Of a DNA stretch of 42,149 nucleotides, positions 25,240 to 33,590 are shown piece after piece. Both the position numbers and the translations under genes were made by a program. The notes under the pieces were generated by a model. It saw only the letters and a program-made list of their open reading frames with translations, made no database searches and was not told the DNA's origin. The first letter of the stretch is position 1; each line of letters starts with the position of its first letter. Source of the stretch: Pseudomonadota bacterium (GTDB lineage: Bacteria; Myxococcota_A; UBA796; GCA-2862545); NCBI GenBank assembly GCA_002862545.1, contig PKDJ01000367.1:1-42149 (forward strand), written 5' to 3'.

Positions 25240-25623
25240 GTGGCGCTCCCCACACCACTTCGAGTTCGAGACGTGGCCGCGGTGGCTGCGATGGTGCTCG
25301 CTGGCTGTGGCGTGCAGGAGCGCGGTGTCGACAGCGGCATGAGCTGCGAGGAGCGGCAAGCGGCGGCCACTGTGCGGGTCGTCGACATTCACGGTCGACC
25401 GATCTTCGCAGACACCGTCACCTTCGCCGTCGATGGCGAGTACCAAGGAGACTGTGTGCGGGCCGAGGGGGAGGAGGCCTACGCGTGTGGCACCACCGAG
25501 CACGGCTTGGTCGTGATCACCGTCGTGGTCGACGGCTTCCTGTTCCAGCTCGCAGAAGAGGTGGGCGCTCCCGATGTGGTGTGCGCTCCGATCGGTGCCG
25601 AGCTCGAGGTCACGATTCGCTGA
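25240..25623 (+). CDS. Small predicted lipoprotein, unknown function
   Basis: The frame is open from 25162, but the GTG at 25240 has AGGAGG four bases upstream and yields a lipoprotein signal (ALPTPLRVRDVAAVAAMVLA) with lipobox LAGC, so it is the preferred start; the protein has 127 residues. The mature part has an Ig-like, carboxypeptidase-regulatory-like pattern (TVRVVDIHGRPIFADTVTF, then GLVVITVVVDGF) and four cysteines. No family is certain. The gene is divergent from ptrB, and its last 14 bases overlap the 3' end of the convergent gene at 25610-27199. Confidence 0.7.
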   Translation: MALPTPLRVRDVAAVAAMVLAGCGVQERGVDSGMSCEERQAAATVRVVDIHGRPIFADTVTFAVDGEYQGDCVRAEGEEAYACGTTEHGLVVITVVVDGFLFQLAEEVGAPDVVCAPIGAELEVTIR

Positions 25624-27199
25624 GCGGCCAGCGGCAGGCGACCACGGCGCCCAGCTCCCGCAGATCGTCCAGTGTCTCCATGTCGAGCAGATCGAGGTCT
25701 CCCCGAGCCAGCGCGGCGGCTACCTCCGCGTCGGCCTCGGCGAGAATCAGCTCCCCCTCGGGGTCGCGCAGCACGAGCACGCCGGTCGGCTCGGTAGGGA
25801 CCGGATCACCGGCGTGCACGACCAACAGGGGCCCGTGGCGCGCGTCGATGTCGCCCGCCTCGACCCGCTCGGCGAGACGAATCGGGTCGATGTCTGAGAG
25901 GACGACACGAAGGCCGCGCGCCGCACGAAGACCGTCGCCGTCGCCGAGCACGGTGGCCTCGGGGTCGCCCGCGGCCGTGCGAAGGGCCGTCTCGTAGCGG
26001 GCGAGGGCGGCGAGCTTCGGGCCGTCGAGGGTGCCGCGATCGAGGAAGTCCGCGAGCCGCAGTCCGATGTTTCTCCGGTCGGGTGCGTCGGTCCGCACGA
26101 AGTCGTGCAGGCCCCCTGCGCTGTCGATGAGCTCGAGGGTGAGGGGACACACTGACGCGAGGCCCTCGCCGACGAGCGAGGTGGACCGTCCCTCGCCGTA
26201 GCCGACCGCGAGCAGGGAGTCGGCATCGCCTGCGGGGAGCTCGCGCCGCACCCAGGCTCGGGCCGCGGGGAGGTCCAGCTCCGTCGCGAGGTCGTCGATG
26301 GGTGCGTCGGGAGCGTGTGCGCAGAGGCGCCAGCCGAGGTCTTGGGCCGCCCAGAGGGCGCGGTGGCCGATGGGGGCCAGAGGAGCGCCCTCGGTCAGGG
26401 CGCGGGCCACGGCGACCACGCGGGCCTCGAGGTCGTCGAGGTGATCGAACCAGCCCTGGCCGAGGCGAAGGAAGCGCTCGGCGTAGCGACCGAAGTGGGT
26501 GCTGCGGAGACGCGGACCGTGGGCGGCGGCGTAGGCGACGCCGTCCGAGCAGAGGTCGAGGCTGCCGTGGACGTGCGGTATCGGCAGGCCGAGTCGGCGG
26601 GTTCGTGCGATGGCGGCGAGCTCCCGGTCGAGGAAGCGCCGTGCGTCGGCGAGGTGGGTCGCGTCTTCGGCCGACCAGGGGCGTGGCGCCGCGACGGCCT
26701 CGCAGTCGGGGCAGAAGGTCGCGAAGAGCGGCCCGTCGTGGCGCGTGCACCGGGAGAGCCGGACCTCGTCGAGGAAGTACCACAGCACCACGGGCAGTAG
26801 CTCTGCGAGCCGGGCGGCGGTGGCGTGCCAGAGCGGCGAGGCATCGGCGCGCCAGCCAAAGCCCACGAGGGCGTGGCACAGCTCATGTGCCGACCATTTT
26901 GCTCGGTGCCCAGGGTGGAAGCCAGCTACGGGGAGATCGTGCCGGAACGCCGCGTACTTGGGCTCGGGCAGCCGCCCGTCGACCCAGCTCGGTGGCTCCC
27001 AGGGGCCCCAGGGCTCGGGGGGCGCGAGGTGGGCCCGGTGCTCGTAGTGGAAGGCGAAGAGCCCCGACTCGGCTGCCAGTGCACCGACGCGGGCGGCGCA
27101 CGGACTCCGTGCCAGCTCGGCCTCGGGGAGCCCCTCGGGCGTCGCGAGGTGCGTGGGGGCCTCGGCGAGGTGTGCTGCGGCGGCGTCGGTGTCGAACAT
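25610..27199 (-). CDS. Unknown protein with HExxH motif and a Cys/His zinc knuckle
   Basis: The protein has 529 residues from an ATG, with no signal peptide or membrane segment. A SAHELCHALVGFGW motif contains HExxH (His105-Glu106-His109), and Glu145 in FLDEVRL, about 36 residues later, could be a third zinc ligand, as in gluzincin-type peptidases. Directly after it, Cys151, His154, Cys163 and Cys166 (CTRH ... CPDC) could bind a structural zinc. The C-terminal half (about 300-529) is acidic and Leu-rich without a known motif; it includes a DAPDRRNIGLRL segment. I cannot name a family. A metal-dependent peptidase is a reasonable hypothesis, but the motif alone is weak evidence. Its 3' end overlaps the convergent small lipoprotein gene by 14 bases. 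Confidence 0.8.
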   Translation of the reverse strand: MFDTDAAAAHLAEAPTHLATPEGLPEAELARSPCAARVGALAAESGLFAFHYEHRAHLAPPEPWGPWEPPSWVDGRLPEPKYAAFRHDLPVAGFHPGHRAKWSAHELCHALVGFGWRADASPLWHATAARLAELLPVVLWYFLDEVRLSRCTRHDGPLFATFCPDCEAVAAPRPWSAEDATHLADARRFLDRELAAIARTRRLGLPIPHVHGSLDLCSDGVAYAAAHGPRLRSTHFGRYAERFLRLGQGWFDHLDDLEARVVAVARALTEGAPLAPIGHRALWAAQDLGWRLCAHAPDAPIDDLATELDLPAARAWVRRELPAGDADSLLAVGYGEGRSTSLVGEGLASVCPLTLELIDSAGGLHDFVRTDAPDRRNIGLRLADFLDRGTLDGPKLAALARYETALRTAAGDPEATVLGDGDGLRAARGLRVVLSDIDPIRLAERVEAGDIDARHGPLLVVHAGDPVPTEPTGVLVLRDPEGELILAEADAEVAAALARGDLDLLDMETLDDLRELGAVVACRWPLSES

Positions 27200-27298
27200 G
27201 GGCTCCGCCTAGCCGCAGGCGGACCGGGGTGCACGGGTCGGCGTCCGAGAGCGGCGCCAGGGAGTGGTGCGACGGCGCGAGCCGGTACGCTGCAGCGC

Positions 27299-27988
27299 AT
27301 GAGCCTGTTCTTCGCCCTCGCCTGTGTCGCTGCACCGCCGACCTATATGGGTCGCCCCATCGCCCAGACCATGCACTGGACGGGGGCGGGCTGGCTCGTG
27401 CGCGAGACGCGGGAGTCGGAGGAGGCCCCGGCGGCGCTGGTCGCCGCACTTGGGCTGAGGCCCACCGACACGGTCTGTGATGTCGGCGCCGGGAATGGCT
27501 TCCACGCGGTGCGGATGGCGCGTGTGCTCCCCGAGGGACGGGTGCTGGCGAACGACATCCAGCCGCAGATGCTGCAGCTGCTGGAGGAGCGTGCTCGTGA
27601 GGCGGGGGTGTCCAACGTCCAGACAGTGCTGGGAACCCAGGACGGCACCCAGCTTCCCGACGATGTGTGCGATGTGGTGCTCCTCGTCGACGTGTACCAC
27701 GAGCTCTCCGACCCCGTGGCGATGCATCGGGACCTGCAGCGCGCCACGAAGCCCGACGGCCGCGTCGCGATCGTCGAGTTCCGTCAGGAAGATCCGGCCG
27801 TCCCGATCAAGCGGCTCCACAGCATGACCAAGGCGCAGGTGCACAAGGAGTGGTCTGCGAACAGCTGGACGCTGGTTGGCCAGGTCGACACCCTGCCTTG
27901 GCAGCACGTGATGTTCTACCAGCCTCCTGGCGGCCCGGGGCCAGCGGAGGAGCTGACTCCCTGGGTGAAGGCACAGGCTGATCGCTAG
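27299..27988 (+). CDS. Class I SAM-dependent methyltransferase-like protein with signal peptide
   Basis: The protein has 229 residues from the ATG at 27299; the frame is open upstream but antisense to another gene, and the ribosome binding site is weak. The N-terminus MSLFFALACVAAPP looks like a short uncharged signal peptide with a possible lipobox (ALAC). After YMGRPIAQTMHWTGAGWLVR comes the Rossmann fold: motif I VCDVGAGNGFH (59-69), the acidic loop LANDIQPQM, and VVLLVDVYHELSDP followed by LKRATKPDGRVAIVEF-like strands. This is the usual layout of small methyltransferases. Because S-adenosylmethionine is cytoplasmic, export would be surprising; either the N-terminus is a membrane anchor facing inward or the protein has a different role outside. 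Confidence 0.82.
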   Translation: MSLFFALACVAAPPTYMGRPIAQTMHWTGAGWLVRETRESEEAPAALVAALGLRPTDTVCDVGAGNGFHAVRMARVLPEGRVLANDIQPQMLQLLEERAREAGVSNVQTVLGTQDGTQLPDDVCDVVLLVDVYHELSDPVAMHRDLQRATKPDGRVAIVEFRQEDPAVPIKRLHSMTKAQVHKEWSANSWTLVGQVDTLPWQHVMFYQPPGGPGPAEELTPWVKAQADR

Positions 27989-28053
27989 GCGCGGGCTGGA
28001 GGGAACCTCGAGGGGCAGCCACGGGTTAGCATGCGGGCAACGGAGGAGGTCCG

Positions 28054-28572
28054 GTGTTCCTGCTGTCTCTTGCCCTCACGGCCCAGGCCGGTCCGCTCAC
28101 CGTTCAGGTCGACGACCCCTACACCATCGCGGTGGTCCTCGAGTGCGGGCGTGACCTCATGAAGGCCACCGTGAAGAGTGGTCAGGCCGTGTTCGACTCC
28201 GTACCCGACGGCTGCACCGTCAACCTGATCCGGCGCACGGGCATCATCGACCGACCCGGCACGTGGACCTGCGGACTCGACGGCTGCACGATGGACGACG
28301 TGCACCACGCCGAGATCAGCGACGCCGAGGGCCGCATCAACGTGGTGGTCACTAGTGAGGCGGGTGGAAACTCGGCGCTCGAGGTCACCTGCCCCAGCGG
28401 CTACCGCAGCCGGACCGACATCGCGGAGGCCACGGCCACCTTCGACGGCGTGCCAGGCGAGGACTGCCTGCTGTCCTTCAAGGGTGGCGCGCCGGCCAAG
28501 TTCCGAGGCATCAGCCAGGGCACCTGGTACTGCAACCTCGTGGGCACAGCGGCCATCTGCCAGAAGCAGTAG
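28054..28572 (+). CDS. Small secreted cysteine-rich protein, unknown function
   Basis: The protein has 172 residues from a GTG with GGAGGAGG just upstream, so the start is well supported. The signal peptide FLLSLALTAQAG has an AQA cleavage site. The mature protein has eight cysteines and seems to consist of two related halves: each has a strand plus C-x-R/P followed by an F-D-S/G-V-P-D/G-x-x-C turn (residues about 48-54 and 130-137) and a late G-T-W-x-C. An internal duplication is therefore likely, and the fold may be a pair of disulfide-stabilised beta domains. A TAGCAT sequence at 28027-28032 could be its -10 element. It follows the methyltransferase-like gene by 65 bases and may share its transcript. 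No family recognised. Confidence 0.78.
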   Translation: MFLLSLALTAQAGPLTVQVDDPYTIAVVLECGRDLMKATVKSGQAVFDSVPDGCTVNLIRRTGIIDRPGTWTCGLDGCTMDDVHHAEISDAEGRINVVVTSEAGGNSALEVTCPSGYRSRTDIAEATATFDGVPGEDCLLSFKGGAPAKFRGISQGTWYCNLVGTAAICQKQ

Positions 28573-28584
28573 GCCGCCGCAGCG

Positions 28585-29237
28585 TCAGGCGCGGTCCACC
28601 CGCCGGTACACCTCGAGGGCGTCGGCAAAGGCGGCTCGGCTGACGGCGAGCGACTCGCGTGCGACCTCGGCGTGGCCGTCGGTGAGGGCGGACCACACCC
28701 GGCCGAGGTTGCGCTCGCCGCCGCTGAACAGCCCGAAGTACTCGGCGAAGGACTCGAGCCCGTGCTTGGCGACGAGCTGTCCACGGCCGTCGACGAGCGG
28801 TCCGATCACGTCGTCCATCACCGCGTCGATGCGCTCACGCGCGGCGGGTGCGGTGTCGTCCATCGGAAGGTCCGCGAGCTCGGAGGCGAGCGTGTCGAGC
28901 TCGGCGAGGATGCGGCTGGTGGTGACCTCGAAGTTCACGCGGCCCCCCTCTCCGTCTCCTCCCTGGCTCTCGGCCGCCTGCTGCCGTCGCGCGAGTCCGG
29001 CTCCGACGCCGATCAGCACGACGCCGACTCCCCAGCCGAGCCCTCCGACCGAGAGCCAGCCGGTGAGGCGGTCCATGGGACCAGGGAGGGGGTTCGCGAC
29101 GAGGGCGGGCGCGTCTGCGTCGCCTCCTGACTTCCACAGGGCGGCCCGGTAGGCCGTGTGCGCGTCGCCATTGCGGGCTCCGAAGCTGGCGGCGAGGGAT
29201 GCGCCCACCACGAGCAGAGCCATCGGCAGGACCTTGT

Positions 29238-29241
<4 letters not shown>
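28585..29241 (-). CDS. Membrane protein coupled to the OPT transporter, unknown function
   Basis: The frame is open far upstream in phase with the shadow of the transporter gene, but the GTG at 29241 overlaps the transporter's TGA (GTGA) and has GGGAGGTGG before it, so the protein has 218 residues. It begins with a hydrophobic signal or anchor (MNKVLPMALLVVGASLAASF) and has a second membrane segment at about 62-86 (LSVGGLGWGVGVVLIGVGAGLA). A soluble helical domain of about 125 residues then follows, containing LAELDTLASELADLPM and ending in a basic tail. Strict coupling to the transporter gene suggests a role with it, for example as an accessory subunit. No known family was recognised. Confidence 0.8.
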
Positions 29242-31010
<1,769 letters not shown>

Positions 31011-31083
31011 GCTGCCTCCTTCACGAGTGGCGGACGCTAGCACGGCAGCCGGATACCGGGGGAGCTCACGGCCCGGAGAATCC

Positions 31084-31395
31084 ATGCCCTACGTCGTCAC
31101 CGACAACTGCGAGCGCTGCCGCTTCACGGACTGTGTCGAGGTGTGCCCGGTCGACTGTTTTTACGCCGACAAGGAGATGCTCTACATCCACCCAGACGAG
31201 TGCATCGACTGTGGTGCCTGCGAGCCGGCCTGTCCGGTCGAGGCGATCTTCGCAGTCGAAGATCTGCCCGAGGGCAAGGCGGAGTGGGAGCAGGTGAACG
31301 CCGACAAGGTCGAGGCCGACGGCGTGTACAACATCACCGAGTCCGAGGAGCCCCTGCCCACCGCCGAGGCGCGGAAGGCCGAGCTCGGACTGTGA
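31084..31395 (+). CDS. fdxA: FdxA-type 7Fe ferredoxin
   Basis: The protein has 103 residues, and GGAG precedes the ATG. The sequence closely follows Azotobacter ferredoxin [25 protein letters not shown] and [20 protein letters not shown]. Cys9, Cys17, Cys21 and Cys50 match the ligands of a [3Fe-4S] cluster. Cys25, Cys40, Cys43 and Cys46 match the [4Fe-4S] cluster, and Cys12 corresponds to the free cysteine of the family. The C-terminal tail ([14 protein letters not shown]) is typical too. It is a cytoplasmic low-potential electron carrier; its partner cannot be read from the context. A lipoprotein gene starts inside its stop codon (GTGA), an odd pairing for a ferredoxin. Confidence 0.95.
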   Translation: MPYVVTDNCERCRFTDCVEVCPVDCFYADKEMLYIHPDECIDCGACEPACPVEAIFAVEDLPEGKAEWEQVNADKVEADGVYNITESEEPLPTAEARKAELGL

Positions 31396-31802
31396 GTCTG
31401 CTCTGGCTGGTCGCCTGTGGAGGGGGGCCTGCGCCCGAGGTGAGCCCGCCGTCGCCGCCGTCGCCTTCCGCGCTGCAGGTGCGTCACCACAGCATGCTCG
31501 AGGGGCGAGCCGGTGACCAGATGCCGCCGGGCGTGAGCGCCACGTGGGTCGACGCGGGGCTGCAGGTGATGGTCAGCGGGCTGCGTGACGTGTGCGCTCC
31601 GGTGCCCACCTTCGATGTGGCCAAGGCCGAGTCGACCTGGACGCTCACCCAGCAAGAGCCGACGGGCAAGCTGGCGCGCTGCACAGGGGCGCACACGATG
31701 ATTCTGGAGGTCCCAGGAGAGCCGGCCGACCTCACGGTCCGCGTGGTCCATCGGGATGGCTCGACGCTCGGAACGGCATCGGTCGGGCGCGACACGCGCT
31801 GA
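31392..31802 (+). CDS. Small lipoprotein with very short signal peptide
   Basis: The protein has 136 residues. The GTG start overlaps the ferredoxin stop as GTGA, so translation is probably coupled. The signal peptide is tiny and uncharged: MSLLWLVAC, with the lipobox cysteine at position 9 followed by GGG and a Pro/Ser-rich tether (PSPPSPS). The mature domain contains a beta-sandwich-like pattern with two cysteines ([20 protein letters not shown]). No family was recognised, and no link with ferredoxin function is evident. It converges on the metallophosphoesterase gene, 33 bases apart. Confidence 0.75.
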   Translation: MSLLWLVACGGGPAPEVSPPSPPSPSALQVRHHSMLEGRAGDQMPPGVSATWVDAGLQVMVSGLRDVCAPVPTFDVAKAESTWTLTQQEPTGKLARCTGAHTMILEVPGEPADLTVRVVHRDGSTLGTASVGRDTR

Positions 31803-31835
31803 CCCCGCGGGAGCGGATGCGGGCTCCTGATCGCG

Positions 31836-33260
31836 TCAGCCAGCGGGCTCAGGGTTCGCGTCGAGTCGCACGCTGCGGCTGCCGGTCCAGCGGCACAGGG
31901 CGGCCTTGGCTCCCCGCTCCGTCCGCTCGATCACGACGTGGGTGAAGGCTCGGACGATCCCGCCCTCCACGCCGTGGGGCACCCAGGTGCCTGTGTTGAA
32001 GTACCAGCCGCTTGGGTGCTTCTCGGCGATGGGGTCGTGGCTGTGCCCCATGACCACGACGGGCACCTCGGCGAGGTGGAGGATGCGGCGGGCCACGGCG
32101 CGCATAGCGCCGCGCGGGTCGACGGGCTCCCGATCGACGGCGGCCAGCCAGGCTGCGACGATCACCGCAGTGCCACCGACCGCGATGGCCGCAGGCCACC
32201 ACGAGAGCGGGACGGCGAGCAGCGGCAGCACCAGCACCCAGGGTGACAGCAGGAGCACGGCGAGGCGATCCAGCATGACGGCCCGCACCAGGCGGAGGAA
32301 GTCACCTCGGATCGGCGGCTGGCGGAGGTCGTGCAGCGCATCGAGGCGCTCGAGGGCGATGCGGGCACGGGTGGCGAGGGCGCGGAGGTTGGCCCGGTGG
32401 CGCGCCCGGCGGGCGGCTAGCCTGGAGGGGTCCCACCACAGCGTGAGGCGGTCCACGACGAGGCGCTGGCACATGGCTCGGTAGCCGTCGACCACGCCGA
32501 GGGCGCGCTCGGCACCGAGTGCAGCGGTCCAGCGCAGGTAGCCCCAGAAGCCGCGCCCCCAGTGATCCCGGACCACCCCGACGAAGCGGTTGACGACGTA
32601 GCGCATCAGCGCCGAGTCGACGTTGGTCTCGATGTCGTCCCAGGCGTCGAGGGGCTCGAGGACGTGATCGAAGGAGCAGTAGGGATCGTACTGGTGGCCG
32701 TGCTCGATCCAGGCGACACCCGGCTCGTAGAGGAACCAGTCGTGGAAGGAGACGGCGTCTTGGACCTCCGCCGGACTGCGGGTGCCCGGCACGCTCCGGC
32801 GAGGGTCGACGGCCCAGGCGGCGCCGAGGGCCTCGCGCAGGCGACGCTGCACATCGGGCCAGTACAGCTCCACGTCGTGGTTTCCACGGACGAGCGCGAT
32901 CTCGTTGCCGAAGGCCACGAAGGCGGCCATCGCGCTGAACACGTCAGCGTGTCGAGCGAGCACGCGCTCGAGCTTGGCAGCGGCCGCTTGCTCCCGGGTG
33001 CCGAGTCCGTAGTGGTGATCGTCGGCATGAAGTCCGTGCACCAGCCCGGCCTCGTGAGGCATCAGGTGCACGGCGATGAAGTCGATGGCGTCGCCGTTCA
33101 CCACCAGGCGCCACGGACGCCCGCCGCGGCGGTGCGTGCGGTAGTGCTCCATGAAGTCGATCAGCGCGGAGTCGGTGCGCGGATCAGTGCTGCCGTCCCC
33201 CTCGTGGCTCAGGCCCTCGCCGAGGTGCAGGTCGCTGATGACCAGGAGGTTTGGCGTCAT
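31836..33260 (-). CDS. Metallophosphoesterase with an internal membrane insertion
   Basis: The frame extends to 33362, but the ATG at 33260 starts directly on the first conserved strand and is preferred (474 residues). The calcineurin-like motifs are in order: ISDLHLGEG (Asp10, His12), VVNGDAID (Asp57), RGNHD (127-129) and a His in IEHGHQYDP. After a long insertion the last motif follows, VVVMGHSHDP, and then YFNTGTW. Between these last two are about 200 residues that include a basic helical part and a pair of hydrophobic helices (LLLSPWVLVLPLLAVPL and AAIAVGGTAVIVAAWLAA). The enzyme should use two metal ions to cut a phosphoester and lie at the inner membrane. UDP-diacylglucosamine pyrophosphatase-like enzymes are relatives, but the substrate is open. 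A palindrome lies just upstream of the start. Confidence 0.85.
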   Translation of the reverse strand: MTPNLLVISDLHLGEGLSHEGDGSTDPRTDSALIDFMEHYRTHRRGGRPWRLVVNGDAIDFIAVHLMPHEAGLVHGLHADDHHYGLGTREQAAAAKLERVLARHADVFSAMAAFVAFGNEIALVRGNHDVELYWPDVQRRLREALGAAWAVDPRRSVPGTRSPAEVQDAVSFHDWFLYEPGVAWIEHGHQYDPYCSFDHVLEPLDAWDDIETNVDSALMRYVVNRFVGVVRDHWGRGFWGYLRWTAALGAERALGVVDGYRAMCQRLVVDRLTLWWDPSRLAARRARHRANLRALATRARIALERLDALHDLRQPPIRGDFLRLVRAVMLDRLAVLLLSPWVLVLPLLAVPLSWWPAAIAVGGTAVIVAAWLAAVDREPVDPRGAMRAVARRILHLAEVPVVVMGHSHDPIAEKHPSGWYFNTGTWVPHGVEGGIVRAFTHVVIERTERGAKAALCRWTGSRSVRLDANPEPAG

Positions 33261-33262
33261 GC

Positions 33263-33282
33263 ACTCATGGTGACCCATGAGT
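33263..33282. promoter_or_regulatory. Perfect palindrome next to the metallophosphoesterase start
   Basis: ACTCATGG, TGAC, CCATGAGT: perfect eight-base arms around four bases, starting two bases before the ATG at 33260. It could be a repressor operator or, in mRNA, a hairpin at the position of the ribosome binding site. It is short enough that chance cannot be excluded. Confidence 0.45.
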
Positions 33283-33374
33283 ACGCGAGTCGCATCCATC
33301 GAATGCCTTACTCCCAGATGTGTGCCGCGCACCGCTCCACCTGTAGCGGGCCCCCGCCGCACCTTCCGGAGCGT

Positions 33375-33579
33375 GAGCAGGCTGCTGAAGAACCCCTTCG
33401 GCGCCCTTCAGCGGCCTGCCCTCCAGCTTGCCGCTCGCGGCTGGTCACTGCAGCCTCTTGCTGTGTTCCTCACTTCGTTCGCTCACTTCGCTGCGGGCTG
33501 CAGCTTCAGACCAGCAGGCCGCTCGCTCGCGCAGGTCGCTGCAGAAGCCCCTGCCGGGGCGTTCTTCAGCAACCTGTTA
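33375..33579. mobile_element. MITE-like fold-back element of about 205 bp
   Basis: The ends form an inverted repeat: CAGGCTGCTGAAGAAC (33378-33393) matches CAGGTTGCTGAAGAAC on the other strand (33561-33576), with one mismatch in 16. Farther in, the two arms stay similar in reverse orientation (for example CTGGTC...CTGCAGCC near 33441 against GGCTGCAG...GACCAG near 33496-33515). The element can therefore fold into one long imperfect hairpin around a centre with repeats of TCACTTCG. It contains no transposase, and no target-site duplication was seen. It lies in the 330-base gap between the phosphoesterase and hrpB. Which transposase family would move it cannot be said from this window. Confidence 0.6.
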
Positions 33580-33590
33580 GGGCTGCGGCC

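Noticed and set aside
31811-31828. Hairpin GGAGC...GCTCC between convergent genes as a terminator
   Set aside because: Only five base pairs with an eight-base loop and no T-run; too weak to list as a terminator.
32562-33590. N-terminal extension of HrpB to 1141 codons
   Set aside because: It is antisense to the metallophosphoesterase and crosses the fold-back element; homology to HrpB begins right after the GTG at 33591.
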